DNA of 64,000 nt from Rheum nobile. Lineage: Eukaryota > Streptophyta > Magnoliopsida > Caryophyllales > Polygonaceae. The notes under the pieces are model-generated. The model ran no database searches and was not told the origin of the DNA. It saw only the letters and a list, made by a program, of their open reading frames with translations. Location: positions 5,650,501 to 5,714,500 of the forward strand of contig WOAB01000568.1 of NCBI GenBank assembly GCA_027886185.1, in the 5' to 3' direction. The position numbers and the translations under genes were made by a program. Shown piece after piece: positions 28,156 to 40,701 of this stretch. Numbering within the stretch: the stretch's first letter is position 1; every line of letters begins with the position of its first letter.

Positions 28156-30820
28156 ATGGCGGTGAACCTGACTCGGAATTCGATCTCAGCGATCAACGCT
28201 GGAGACGTGAACTTGAAGCCACTGGTTCAGGTGCTCGATATCAGACTCATCGGAAACAACCAGGAACGGTACCGTTTGATGCTCTCTGACGGCGTGATGT
28301 CTCAGCACGCAATGCTCGCTACTCAGCTCAATGATCGAGTGAAGACCGGCCATATTCGCCACGGATCTGTCATTCAATTGATTGATTATATTTGTAGCAG
28401 TGTTCAAGCTCGCAAGTAAGTCGTAATTTTAACATCTGCAATTGTTCATTTCGCAGTTCGTTTGTATGAGTTTAAGTCTATTGATTATTGTTTTCTCCTT
28501 TCGGTAGTGGCTGAACTTACCACGAGAGAGATTAGGAGATGGGATTGAGAGCTATTGAAATAGTTTGAACAATCTGATACAGTGTTGTTTTATTGGTCAG
28601 GATTCTGATTACAGCTTGCGTATGGGGAAAAATAATGGTAGATAAATCGAATTGCTGAGATTTGGCGGCAACATCTGATTTTTTATTGCGGTTTGAGTAA
28701 AAAATTGCATTGTCGAACACAATATCGTGTTTGGTTATGTTAAACTCTGGTAACTTCAATAGAATTTGTTTCTCTTCTAAGCAACGACAAGTAGTATATC
28801 TGTCTATCTTGAGTACTTTCTCAATTTTGTTTTTGTACATTTTCTTCAGTGTAGCAATTGCTGGTGGTTGTGAATTGGATAAAATTGCATTTATAGGAAG
28901 CTTTGGAGGAAAAAGCAAATGGTAGACAACTTTCGAATTGTTGTTGGCATCTATATTTGGTATTTGAAGCTGGAAGTATAACTACCTGTACTGATGCATG
29001 TAGTATTGTAGTATGAAGTTGTAACATTGTGTGACATTTGACTTCCATCTTTGTTATGAAAGATGTTAGCCTTTTCATGTTATGACTAGACTTTTTGCAC
29101 AGATAAGGCTGTAATGGATCATGGATTCTTATTGTGGTTGAACATTAGAGAGTGCTACATTATGATGGTCTTTATGTGTGCCATGTGAATATGTGAGTAA
29201 TCTCCTTCAGTTTGTTTTTGCAGGATAATTGTTGTGCTAAACATGGAAACTATTATACTTGACTGTGAGATAATTGGAAACCAACAAATATCTGAAAGTG
29301 CTGACTTGATTTCTGCTAAGCCACTGCTTGATAGAAATAACAGTAACTCAAACATGGCCATGAATTCTAGTATGCAAGGTGCCAATAAAATGCCAAGTAT
29401 CAGGCCTACTGTCCAACCCTCATTTCAGCCTCCTTCAAGTTACAAGCATCATGGTCCTATTATGAAGAATGATGCACCAGCACGTATAATTCCAATTGCT
29501 GCTTTGAATCCTTACCAGGGGCGATGGGCTATTAAAGCGAGAGTGACATCTAAGAGTGATATTCGCCGCTACAATAATGCTCGAGGTGATGGGAAAGTAT
29601 TCTCCTTTGATCTTCTTGATTCAGATGGAGGGGAAATTCGTGCTACATGTTTCAATGCTGTTCTTGACAGATTTTATGATAAAATTGTGGCTGGTAAAGT
29701 GTACGTGATATCGAAGGGTAGCCTAAAACCTGTACAGAAGAACTACAACCATCTGAAGAATGAATGGGAGATTCTTTTGGAGTCCAGTTCCACTGTTGAC
29801 CTTTGTCCAGATGAAGATGTGTCTATTCCCCAGCAACAGTTTACCTTCAGAACCATTGCTGAAGTTGAGAGTGCAGAAAATAATTCTGTGTTAGATGTTA
29901 TAGGAGTTGTAATATCCATTAACCCTTCAGTTACTATCTTGAGAAAAAATGGGATGGAAACACAAAGAAGAGTCCTAAATCTGAGGGACGTCTCTGCCTA
30001 TAGTATTGAGCTGACTCTTTGGGGAGATTTCTGCAATAATGAAGGGCACAAGCTCCAAGAGCTGGTTGATTCTGGAAATTGTCCTATATTAGCTGTAAAA
30101 GCAGCCAAGGTTAATGATTTCAGTGGAAAATCTGTTGGGACTATATCATCCACACAACTTTTCATAGACCCTGATATTCCTGAAGCCCACAACCTCATAA
30201 CCTGGTTCAATCAAGAAGGAAAGAACATTCCAGCTCAGTCAATCTCTAAAGATGGCATTCCCACAGGAGCTAAAAATGAAATACGCAAAACTATATCTCA
30301 GATTAAGGATGAGGGTCTAGGGAGATCAAATAAGCCTGATTGGCTTACAGTAAAGGCAACTGTTACTTTTATCAAAACTAGTACATTCTGCTACACAGCT
30401 TGCCCTTTGATGATTGGAGACAGACAGTGTAACAAGAAAGTGACTAGATCTGGAAACGAGAGATGGCTATGTGACCGGTGCAATCAAGAATTTGAGGAAT
30501 GTGATTACCGCTATCTTCTTCAAGCCCAAATTCAAGATCATACAGGCTTGACTTGGGTGACAGCGTTTCAAGAATCTGGTGAAGAGATTATTGGTTGCTC
30601 AGCAAAAGAGTTGTACCAGCTGAAGAGTGAAGAGGAAGATGACGAGTTCTCCAAGATCCTTGTAAGTAGACTGTTTATGCCGTTCCTGTTCAGACTTAAA
30701 ATAAAAGAGGAGACGTTTGGCGAAGAACAGAAGGTGAAGGTAACTGTGGTCAAAGCTGATAGAATCGAAAACTCTGCTGAATCAAGATATTTGCTTGATG
30801 TGTTAATGAAACACCATTGA
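28156..30820 (+). CDS. RPA1: Replication protein A 70-kDa DNA-binding subunit
   Basis: Two exons: 28156-28415 and 29224-30820. The 808-bp intron (GTAAGT...TTTGCAG) splits an AAG codon after its second base. Product 618 residues, a normal length for plant RPA70. It is the large subunit of the nuclear trimer that coats single-stranded DNA in replication, repair and recombination. Domains: RPA1N about residues 1-106 (VNLTRNSISAI, GSVIQLIDY, KIIVVLNMETI); OB fold A about 174-285 (IPIAALNPYQGRWAIKARV, FSFDLLDSDGGEIRAT); OB fold B about 300-415; OB fold C with zinc ribbon C480, C489, C503, C506. ATG at 28156 (CAACAATGG) is preferred because the upstream in-frame residues have no RPA character. Which paralogue (RPA1A-E) is not resolved. 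No defects seen. Confidence 0.95.
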
Positions 30821-33170
30821 TGCATTGGATAGTTCAACCATGACAGCTTTGATTGGTTCCTGGTGAAAACAGTAAAATGGTATAGCAAGCACTTTGATAT
30901 TCATCATTGTTCGGCTATTTCTGTTGAAGATATAGGTTGGTTAATGTTTTGCATGCACCTTTCGCCAAAAAAGAAACGAAAAGATTGCATGCACCGTGAA
31001 GGGGGATTCAATATTATACTGTAGTTCAGCTTATGTAGATTTGTTGGTTCTAATCTGGATCTCAATCAAAACAATCTATTCCTGTAAGCAACTTAGAATC
31101 CATATGAACAGTGGCCTGTAGTTCACTTACTTCCGTTATCAGAAAAGCTCATAGTAGACGATGTTGTTGGCTGTCTGTACTGTGGAGCAACTTAGAATCC
31201 ATATGGACAATGGCCTGTAGTTCCCTTACTTCATCAGTTTATGTAGATTTCTGATCAAAGTGCTAATACATTTGCAAATTTATGTTTCATTATTAACACG
31301 GTGATTGCTTTCTAGGTCCGTAAATCATCTTGTGTATGTTTAGCATAATCTTTCTAGTGCTTGCTCTTTTTCTCGTATGTGGATGTTGAATATACCACCA
31401 AAATTGTCATGTCTGGTGGAAAAAATTTAAAGAACTTGGAAATGGAAAAGGTGCCAACTCCAAGGTACAATTATATTTCTTTCAATCTGGAAACTGATGG
31501 GAATTAGGCAGACCAATCCAGGAGAAAATATCCTAATTTGGAACGTAACAACCCGTATTATGCAGCCTTTTTATCTTTCATATCCTGGACCCGTAAATAT
31601 TCTAGTTCTTCTTCCGTCTTGATTTTCATTTTTTTCTATGAAACTTCATGTGAAACTGCATATGATCTTTCTCTTGAGAATTATTCGCTGAACCTTTTCT
31701 TGAACCAATTCTCTCTTTTGGAGGATTATGATCACCGACTATATAAAATAAACAATGCTTTGCACTCCTTTGGTGAAAGTATATTGTTGGAATTCCCCTG
31801 CAAATTTGTCACTTTCTTCCATCTATGTTGAGCCTTCCTTTGTTAATGTCTTCAACAAAGGATTAATTTGGAAATTGGCTGCATGTGCAAAGGAGATCAC
31901 CGACTCACCTCCTCACCGCTTGTTTTGTGAATATGAAGTTGCAGAGTTCCTTGCGTTCTTTCTTTCTTTCTCTGCTGCAAGTTTCATCTCCGTCTAAATC
32001 TTCATTTTCATAGCTCATCCGGGCACATATTTGTTAGAGGTACACCATTGCTTTAGGGAAGCAAATCACGCAGCTTATTTTCTAGCTACGCATGACATCA
32101 ATTTCACTGGCGTTGCAAGACTTCAACATATTCTTTCTTCTACCACCCTTTTTTGTGCACATGCTTCGTTCATCTCGATATGAGTTCTACTGTTTGAACT
32201 CGATGTATGGTAATTTCTGTAACACTTTTATAAAGATCATCCATTGAGATAATTTAGGGTTGTCATTCTGTTAGTGAAAGGGCCCTACTGTTTGCCTTGT
32301 ATAAAAAAAATATCATGAACTTGACTCCAAGAATCGAGGATTGATATCAACTAGAATGCTCCGAAACTATCATATGAATGATTAGACTCTATATAACCCG
32401 TATTATGTAACCACCATCTGTTTTCACATTCAAATCTATCAACCACTCATTCTACATTGAATTAAGTTCTATGAATGCTTAGACTATATATAATCACACT
32501 AAGTCAACAACATCTTAAGAGCCTTGTATTTCACAAACCAACTCGGACTTGGCAATCTCCTCACCACTTGTTAAGCATCATCATCACCAACATCACCGAC
32601 TACATTCATGTGGGAATCACCATAATAAATCCACGACAACGTCTCTCTAAATTTCTTTAAGTCATCTCTCATCTGAGGATACCTCGCTTGCACGTGATCC
32701 TGATGGCCCTCGAACAACCCTCGCGCCTCAAGCCTCGTGCCTCAAGCACCGCGCTCCCAGTGATGTGCCCCCATGACGCGTCACGTGCCTATCACATAAC
32801 CAGTCATCATGCTCCAGTGGAGCGCCTCACACAAATAACCTCACTTTGAGATTATCTGGCCACCACGCCCCAGAAAGCGCTCCGACCTCAGAACCTCATT
32901 TTGAGGTTATTCCACTATTGTGCTCAAGAGACACTCCCAAGCAGAAGGTTCAGCCAAGGAGTCATGAATGAAGGCCTTGCTTGTGCCACCGTTCGAGCCA
33001 ATGCGCCTCCTCATCGGGGCGTTTCGCATCAGACCCTTCTCCCCGCTGTAGTAGCACTCGACGTCACTCAAATCCCAACACTGACCTCAATTTACTCTCC
33101 ATATTGGGTCACTTTTCCCTCTTCCTAAGTTCCTCCCTCTCTCTTTCTCCCCCACAACTAGCATGTGATC
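30821..33170. other. Spacer downstream of RPA1
   Basis: No gene recognised. A 46-bp segment starting CAACTTAGAATCCATATG at about 31088 is repeated about 98 bp later at 31186 with three changes. Bases 32690-33120 are unusually GC-rich with repeated AACCTCA[C/T]TTTGAG words at about 32838 and 32894; this may be decayed LTR sequence. Confidence 0.4.
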
Positions 33171-33757
33171 TCATCCCGTGTCGGTAGCTTCATGTTTTGT
33201 CATTCCCTCACTCTTCCGCAATGCATCTGTCATCTCATCTAGAGTGAGAGTCGACTTTCCTACAAGCAAGTTCTTCACCTTGGACTTGTAGGACTTAGGT
33301 AATGACGCTAACAACAACGATGCTTGTTCCCCATCCTTTATATTCTCACATGCATTCATCAATTGACATACTAGTTGATTAAACATAATAATGTGGTCGT
33401 GAAGATGATCTACTTCCTCCATCTTCATTCAGTACAACCATATCTTGAAACACAACCGGTTTATTAACGACTTCAATGCAAACTAATATTGAGTGTGTCC
33501 CATAACCCCTTTCGGTATGGTCTCCTTCAATACACTAAACTTGATCACGAGAGAAAGTGCCAACCAGATTGTACTCACTACCTTTCTCTAGATTTCGCTC
33601 CATGCTCTCCCACTAATAGAACCATAATTCTCATCCTCTAAAGCCTAATCAAGTCCTTGCTGTGCCAAAAGGTCTTGAATTGTACTCTGCCACAACATGA
33701 GGTTGATCTTCCCATCAAACAGTAAGAACTTGAATGTCCTTGACAAGCCGGACACCA
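33171..33757 (-). pseudogene. Ty1/copia gag relic
   Basis: The minus-strand ATG at 33757 starts a copia gag (FKFLLFDGKINLMLW, DLLAQQGLD) with several stops. From 33428 an open stretch carries the UBN2-type block MFNQLVCQLMNACENIKDG, then LLLASLPKSYKSKV and LTLDEMTDALRKSE. A primer-site match TGGTATCAGAGCT (minus) lies at 33822-33835, so this is the 5' end of a minus-strand element. No LTR border or pol was identified. Different copia lineage from the SIRE-like copies; Tork-type gag is likely. Confidence 0.75.
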
Positions 33758-33821
33758 TAACGCCAACATGAGATCTTTCCACCAGCGAACTAAACCGTAT
33801 CACCTAACATAGACAACCTCA

Positions 33822-33835
33822 GCTCTGATACCACT
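33822..33835 (-). promoter_or_regulatory. Copia primer binding site
   Basis: TGGTATCAGAGCT on the minus strand, complementary to the initiator-Met tRNA 3' end, about 65 bp upstream of the gag ATG of the copia relic. Confidence 0.7.
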
Positions 33836-33840
33836 TTTAG

Positions 33841-34307
33841 GGAATCGACTTCTCCCATAACTCTTGTACAATCACCGACAGCCCACCGAAAAAAGATACA
33901 ATATACAAAAGTGATTTTGATGCCTAATTTTAATGCAAAAATACCTAATTTTAATGGATAAGGTGAAAATAAAAAAAGAAAAAATAGTTTTTGAATAAAA
34001 CTTTTTCTTGTGTTGGTAAACCACATTAAATGAAGTTACTAATGACACTTACAAAAACAAACTATTATTGTTGTGTCATTAACTCCTTCATAATCAAAAT
34101 TTCTCTCCAAAAGAAAATTTTGTTGTCGCTTCTTCCCCAAATGTCTGTCACTTTTTTGTTTTCACAAACCAAGAACAAGAACAACTTAGTTGAATCTGAA
34201 ATTGCAAGCGGTTCCATCAAATCTTTGTAATCAAATTCAAAGATTTGGGAAGAAGAAGCACAAAGATGAAGCAAATCAGGAAAACCTAAATCCTCCCAAT
34301 CTCAGAG
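33841..34307. other. Spacer before the Ulp1-like gene
   Basis: AT-rich with A-tracts; no LTR end or coding frame recognised. The right part is presumably the leader of the Ulp1-like gene. Confidence 0.4.
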
Positions 34308-34689
34308 ATGGAGAAAACTAGAGGAGTGAAGTATTCGAAAGGAAAGGTCGACATGGTTCATGGTAAAGGTAAGAGGAAAATAGTCTCTTCCGATGAAGAA
34401 GAAACGGAAATGGTCCCGAGAAAGATGAAGAAACAAAGGGATAATGAAGACGTAGAAGAATCTAGTGCAATGGTGTCAATGAAGGAGAAGAAGAAGGAAA
34501 AAAGAGGCGTGGTGGCGGAAGAATCCACCTCCAGAAAGTCTTCCAAAGCACTTGGCAAGGTTAGTTCATCTTGAAAGTCATCTTCTTTAGTGGAGAAAAT
34601 ATGGAAAAAATGTTATTGCAATGCATGCTAGATTTATGTTTTTTTGGTTAAATTTATGTAGAAATGTTGCTACATGCTAGGACTTCTAA

Positions 34690-34800
34690 TGAAAAACAGA
34701 TGATGCATCACCCTTTAATGAAAAATAGAGGATTAATCACCCTTTAATGAAAAAAAGGAATGAATCACCCTATAATGAAAACAAAGGATGGATCAACCTA
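34690..34800. repeat. Tandem repeat of about 32 bp
   Basis: Three to four units based on ATCACCCT[T/A]TAATGAAAA, spaced 30-33 bp, in the presumed first intron of the Ulp1-like gene. Confidence 0.7.
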
Positions 34801-35760
34801 TAAATAGATGTGTAGTAATGTATCTATGAATGCAACCATGTTGAAGAGGTAATTCAGCTTGTTGTGTTGATTGTAGGAGGAATGTGTGAGTTTGGAAGTT
34901 TGATTATGCTCTATTGAAGAATTGCATTATAGCTTAGACTATATGAGAAATATGACATGAAAGTGTTCATAATAGCCTGAAACTTTCTTAGTGGCTTGAA
35001 AAATAAAAAATGAGGAATGAGTGAGTTTTGGTGTTTGATTAGGCTTTGTTGAAGAATTGCATTGTGGCTTAGACTGTATGAGATATATGACCTAAAAAAC
35101 ATTTTTTTGAAGTCCATATTGTGAAGAGGTAATTCTCCTTGTTGTGTTGATTGTATGAGAAATGTGTGAGTTTTGATTAGGCTATGTTGAAGAATTACAT
35201 TATGGCTTAGACTGTATGAGATATATTACCAGAAAAACTTCACATAATAACCTGAAAAACATTTTTTTTGATGTCTAAATTGTGAAGAGGTAATTCTCCA
35301 TGTTGTGTTGACTGTATGAAAAATGTGTGAATTGTGATTACGCTCTGCTGAAGAATTACATTGTGTCTTAGACTATATGAGATATATGACCTGAAAAACT
35401 TCATAATAGCATGAAAAAGTTCATACTAGCCTAAAAAACGTTTTTTCAAGTCTAGATATTATTCTTGTTTACTGCTTCATAGGGGTGATTATAATGTCAG
35501 GTATCTGTGAATGCAACCATGTTGAAGATGTAATTCTCCTTGTTGTGTTGATTGTATGAGGAATGTTTGAGTTTTGATGTTTTATTATGCTCTATTTAAG
35601 AATTGCATTGTGGCTTAGACTATATGAGATATATGACCTGAAAAACTTCATAATAGCTTTAAACGTTCATACTAACATGAAAAAGTTTTTTGATGTCTAG
35701 AAGTTATTCTTCATTACTACTTTAATGTCGTGTATATGTGAATGCAACCTTTTATACAGA
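34800..35760. repeat. Degenerate long tandem repeats in the Ulp1-like gene
   Basis: Five or more units contain GAAGAATTGCATTGTGGCTT, TAGACTATATGAGATATATG and CTTCATAATAGCCTGAAAA words. Anchors fall at about 34917, 35051, 35190, 35351 and 35598 (134-247 bp apart). A further block of the same words is at about 38318-38480 in a later intron. Confidence 0.75.
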
Positions 35761-38692
35761 AAAAGTACAAGGGTGATATGGTCGGATAAATCAGAATTCA
35801 AGGTTTGCTTATCTACAAAATATTGAGAACACACTTAGGGATGAAGACTGACAAATGATTCTAGAGGGGCCTTTTGGTGTGATTGTAAAGATAATGAAGA
35901 ATTTGAAATTGTCAACACAACTCATGCACCATGTGTTGTTTAGGTAGCTGAAGACATATAAGAAGTGAGAGACATGGTATGATCCGGGAGGAAAACCATG
36001 TCGGTTTTCAATGGAAGAGTTTAGGCTAATAACTGGATTGAACTGCGACATCCCAGATGAGGATGAAATAGTAGATGACAAGATGCAGTGTTCCAATTTT
36101 TTAATGTTATGAGTATTACAATACAATAACTTCTAAGCAATTTCATCTCATGACGTGAGGACACAATATTCAAACTAAAGATGACTTTGTTGCTAATAGT
36201 GGATGGTGTGGTATTGGGATGGTGTGGTATTGGGAGGTGATAAGAAGAGAAAGATCAAACCTTCACATGTGAAGTTGATTCAAGACTTGGACCAGTTCAA
36301 TAGCTTCCCATGGTGTAAGAGTGCTTATATGGACCTCCATCAGAGTTTGTCTACTTCTTTGGATTCAAGATTAGAGTCAGTGCAGCTTGCACTTATAATT
36401 TCAAAACATCCTAGAGTAGGTTACACTATCAAGGGTTTCCTAATGGCGTTTCAAGTACGCATCAAGTAGTTAAGATGAGGAATTTTGCAGTTTATAATTG
36501 TGGTCTAATTGCACTTTTATTTTGTTTCAGATTTGGTTATACAAGGTTGTGACACACATTGAAGCAGGTTTGCACAAAGGCCTAGAAATCCTATCCATCC
36601 AGGAGGTTTGATGTGGCTCAAAACAACTAGACCTAACTGGAAATCGGTTGTGGATGCCTTAAAGGGAAGGTATGCTGTGAAACAAATCCTTGTGGAGGAG
36701 GAAAGAGAGTACTTGGGAGATAGGTGTTACTTCCCATTGAAGTGCAAAGACAATTTTCTTGATGACATTGTGAAAAAGTTAAATCCAAACAAAAAGAGGG
36801 GTCCTGGTTGTAAAAAGGAAAATAAAGGTGGTAAAAGGGTGTCTGGGAAACTTGATGTTTTCGATCCAAGAAAAGTGATGACTTGCTTGAATGAATTGGT
36901 GGAAATAATGCAAATAATGGAGGATGGCTTCATGTAGCTAAGGGAGGAATGCTTTGGGTCCAGGAAAAGAAGGAGAGGCAAAGTTGTTTCGACAAAAGAA
37001 GCTTCATCAAGTGATGAAGAGGATAACATTGAGGTATTTAATCTCATAAGTGATTATGTGTATATATTTTGACTTATATTTTGCACAATGAATGCTTACT
37101 ATTTACATATATGTTTAAAGGAGTCAAAGGGTGAGGATGACGAAAGTATGGAGTGTGATGATCATCCTAGCATTGTAGAACACCAACAGAGCAAGGGGAA
37201 GGTGAAAATGGAAGATGAGTTTGGAACACCAACAAAGTCTAAATATTATATTTATATATATTAATATTTTTTATTTGCAAAAAAAAAGAAATGTAGGAGG
37301 TAGGTGTTATAGAGCATATAGTCTTCTGTTTGCATATTTACAAATTTCAGTGCACATTTACTAATTTCATGTCCCATTTTATATTTTTCAAGACACTAAT
37401 GATGAAGATCATGAAAGCAACTAAGAGGATGATTTGGATGCTTCGGTAGGGAATGGTGGACAATTGGTGACATCACCATGAAAAGGAACAAGGGAGAATG
37501 AGGTTGGAACAAGGAAGAATGAGGTTGGAACAAGGAATAATGAAGAGGATGAGGATGGAGAACATGCAATGGTGTCTCCTCATAAGGATACTGATTCTGC
37601 ATATGAGCAATCAATTGACTTGGACCAGAATAAGCTGGAAGTGGCAAGCATTGTGCAATGCAAAGAAAAGGATGAAACAAGGGAAGACAATGCACTCTCA
37701 ATTTTTATTGAGATGACTACAATCCCGCAGGAGGATACACAAGTTGTTCTAACACAGACACACGGTGATGCAGATGAAAGGACCGAGGATGAGATCAAAG
37801 TAGTTGAGGAGGGAGGAAAGCATATGTAATCACAAGAGGAGACCCAAGGAGGAATTGAGGAGCAAGCAGTTCAGGTTGTTGTTAATGAGGAGGTTGTAAC
37901 ACATGCATATGCTGATGCACATAGAAGGACTGAGGGGGAGAACTAAGGAGTTGAGGTTGTAGTTAATCAAGAGCAAGAAGTAGAGGTGAAACACAAGAAC
38001 AATGATCATGCGATAGATGAAGAGGGTGGAAGTAAGTCAGGTGAGGAGGACAAACAAGTAGATGAGGAGGCATTGTGCAATGCAAAGAAGTAGATGAGGA
38101 GGCTAAAATTAGTGAAAAAGATCACAAAGAATCCCAAAGTAGAGGGGATGGCTGACCTGGTCAAATGGATGCATGATGAAAGGTTAGTAATTCAAACCAA
38201 ACTTAATGTGGTAATTTTGATGATTGCTTCTAGATGTAGTTATTAATGTGTGGATGCCGAATCTGGTGGAATGGATGCCTTAATGTTTTAAAGATTCCTT
38301 CTGAATTTTTATTAATTACATTGTATGAGATATATGACCTGGAAATGTTCATAATAGTCTGGAAAACCTCATATTAGCCCGAAAAACATTATTTTGACAA
38401 ATAAAGACTGTATGAGATATATAACCTGAAAAAGTTCATAATGGCCTAGAATACTTCATAATAGCCAGAAAAAGTTATTTTTCCACAATAACATATCTTT
38501 GAAGTGTAGATGTTGTTCTTGATTATTACTTTGTGTGTTGATGAAGATGTCATGTACACTTGAATGGCATTATATCCCATAAGTATTTCTATATTTTCTA
38601 TTACATTCTCAACGTAGTGCTGAACCTCGAATTGGCTCTTTTGGGGAATCCCTAAATAGAGAATTTTTTGAAAAACTTCTTGCACCCAAATG

Positions 38693-39099
38693 TAGGGATG
38701 AGCAAATTCCGGTCCGGCCCGGAAATTTGGACCGGACCGGTCCTAACCGGTCCGGTCTCCGGTCCAGGGATTTCTGGAATTCCAAGTCTGGTCCGGTCCG
38801 GACCCGGTGTTTTTAAAAAATCTTAAAATTTTAACCGGTTTGAGTTTTTTTTTACATTTGAGGTTTAGGGTAAATTATATTTAAGAGTAAATTGTATTTA
38901 GATTTGAGGGTTTTTTTCATGTTTAAATATAAGTAAATTATATTTAAATTTAGCAAAACCCTAAACCGGTCCAATCCCGGTCCAAATAGGACCGGACCGG
39001 ATATTTTCGGTCCGGGTTCCGATTCACCATTTTTGGTGTTCCGGGTTCCGGTCCGGGTTGGTCCGGTCCGGACCGGGTTTGGACCGGTGCTCAACCCTA
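38693..39099. mobile_element. hAT MITE with 8-bp target duplication
   Basis: A 407-bp element. Termini are TAGGGATGAGCA (left) and TGCTCAACCCTA (right), 12-bp inverted repeats with one mismatch. It is flanked by perfect CCCAAATG at 38685-38692 and 39100-39107. Eight-base duplications and TAGGG ends fit the hAT superfamily. Both arms are rich in CCGGTCCGG and GGACCGGACC, giving a strong secondary structure; the centre is AT-rich. No transposase. It splits the Ulp1 exon before WLEGE. Confidence 0.9.
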
Positions 39100-39837
39100 C
39101 CCAAATGTTGGTTGGAGGGTGAGGTAAAATTCCAACACAACTTCGTCTTTATTTTAGTAAATGCAACATATTTTTCATTGTAGAATTAACATTCGTGAAT
39201 CATTTCAGCACATGGAGAAAATTCTACACTTCATTCGTCAAAGTATCTCACAAGATCATGCATAGTACGTAAAATTGGTGAGGACATACTGATGAAGTAT
39301 ATGAAGGGTCAAGCACCTAAGGATTTTCCCAAGAGTTGGGATGAAGTAGAGCGCATATATGTTCCCTTCAACATCGAGTTGAAGCATTGGTTGCCTTAGA
39401 GATTGATCTCTTCGACTGGTGTGTCACTGTGTACGACTCTGACATAAATTTTTACACAGATGCGAAGGTGATTGCTCATACTTCGCCAGTGACCGAGGTA
39501 ATTCCACTATACGTCAAGCAGAATGAGCCACTAGCGAAGAGATGTGAATCAGTTTATGACAAGCCAAAGACTGTATTGCGGCCAAAGGACAATAAAACCA
39601 ATAAGAGTGGCCAAGTACTCTTCACTTTCAATGTGAAGTCTTGTATTTCAGCCATATACATGCTAAGTCTTGTTTTTGTTTTTTTGCAGAGGAGATTGTG
39701 GGGTGTACACCCTTAAGTACATTCAATTGGGGACCTATGGAATGAAAAATGTGGATCTTGTGGCTGATAAGTTTATGGATGGATTTAGAAGCACAATGGT
39801 GCATAGCATTTTCAAATGTACTTGGGAGAGTACATAA

Positions 39838-40701
39838 CAGAACAAATTAGATTTGAAAGATTGTGGTTGTGCATTTGCTTTTCAGATAACATTTATGTTA
39901 TTTAGAAAAACAATTATGGTTTTTTAGGAGAACAATGATAGGTACCAACTAAACAATTTTATGGTTTAAGATTTTTATGGTTGTCTTTTATGATTGCTAG
40001 ATAGCCTTCATATTTACAAGATTGAGTGACATTTGTCCAACTAAACAATTTTATCTTAGTAAACACAATAACAATGTGAAAAAAACATCTTAGATATTTC
40101 ATCAAAGTCACGAGAACATGTTAATGTTAAGAGTCAAATGAATAATGATATTTGATCAATCATCCTTAACAATATGAAATCGAAAATACATATAACTATT
40201 TCAGACCATATGGATGTGAAGTAAGGTTAAGTAATGATTTCTTACAAGTATATTTCTGTTTATGATACCCAACGATTTAAGTAGTGTGAAAAAAACCATA
40301 TGGATGCGAAGTCAGGTTAGATAACAATATGAAAAAAGCATCAAGTAATGAGTTTTTGTGTGGCCAAAGTTATGTATATTTTCAAGGAAGTCATTTTTGG
40401 TCTTTGAAAATATTCAGCCTATCAGATTTTTTAAGGCAGATTCAGTCTGGAACAATAAATATTTCAAGCATGTCAGAATTTCAAATTTGACCACTACAAA
40501 GTACATTGTCTTCATTTCAATTAATTTTAATTTTGTCACTTTCCCAACTACAAACCATTAATCCTGAAGATCTATCTATAATAGATACCATTGTGTTGGC
40601 AGAAACACTCACCTCTGCCTCAACTCTCTCTTCTTACTACCCTCTCACGCAACCTCACTTAAACCTAGTTGCTAACCTTTTCCCCACAAGCTCCCCCATC
40701 A
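39838..40701. other. Spacer with short direct repeats
   Basis: AT-rich. ACCATATGGATG[T/C]GAAGT followed by AGGTTA occurs at about 40204 and 40294. No coding frame was recognised before 40702. Confidence 0.4.

Larger units (their letters stand above)
34308..39837 (+). pseudogene. Ulp1 (C48) protease / DUF1985 gene, broken
   Basis: A first exon from ATG 34308 encodes a lysine-rich start with SSDEEE. A DUF1985-like block follows at about 35830-36110 (LEGPFGVIVKIMKNLKLS; WYDPGGKPCRFSMEEFRL; ITGLNCDIPDEDE). Then come FNSFPWCKSAYMDLHQSL and YTIKGFLMAFQ, joined across a GT-AG intron (about 36452-36530) to IWLYKVVTHIE, and a long acidic zone at 37390-38190. The C48 domain shows CWLEGEV at the MITE junction, YVPFNIELKHW with the catalytic H, VYDSD with the D, and GDCGVYTLKY with the C, ending at 39837. 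Stops lie in the DUF1985 part, one base is lost after KHW (about 39395), and a hAT MITE sits at 38693. Such genes are often carried by MULEs. Confidence 0.8.

Noticed and set aside
31538..31997. Two plus-strand ORFs of 97 and 80 residues, hydrophobic
   Set aside because: AT-rich spacer, no recognised family, no splice or promoter context; judged chance.
34690..35760. CRISPR-like regular repeats
   Set aside because: Unit spacing is irregular, spacers are similar to one another, and the context is a plant gene intron.
38852..39094. 80-residue minus-strand ORF rich in GP and TRTG
   Set aside because: It lies within the hAT MITE and is a reading of CCGGTCCGG repeats.
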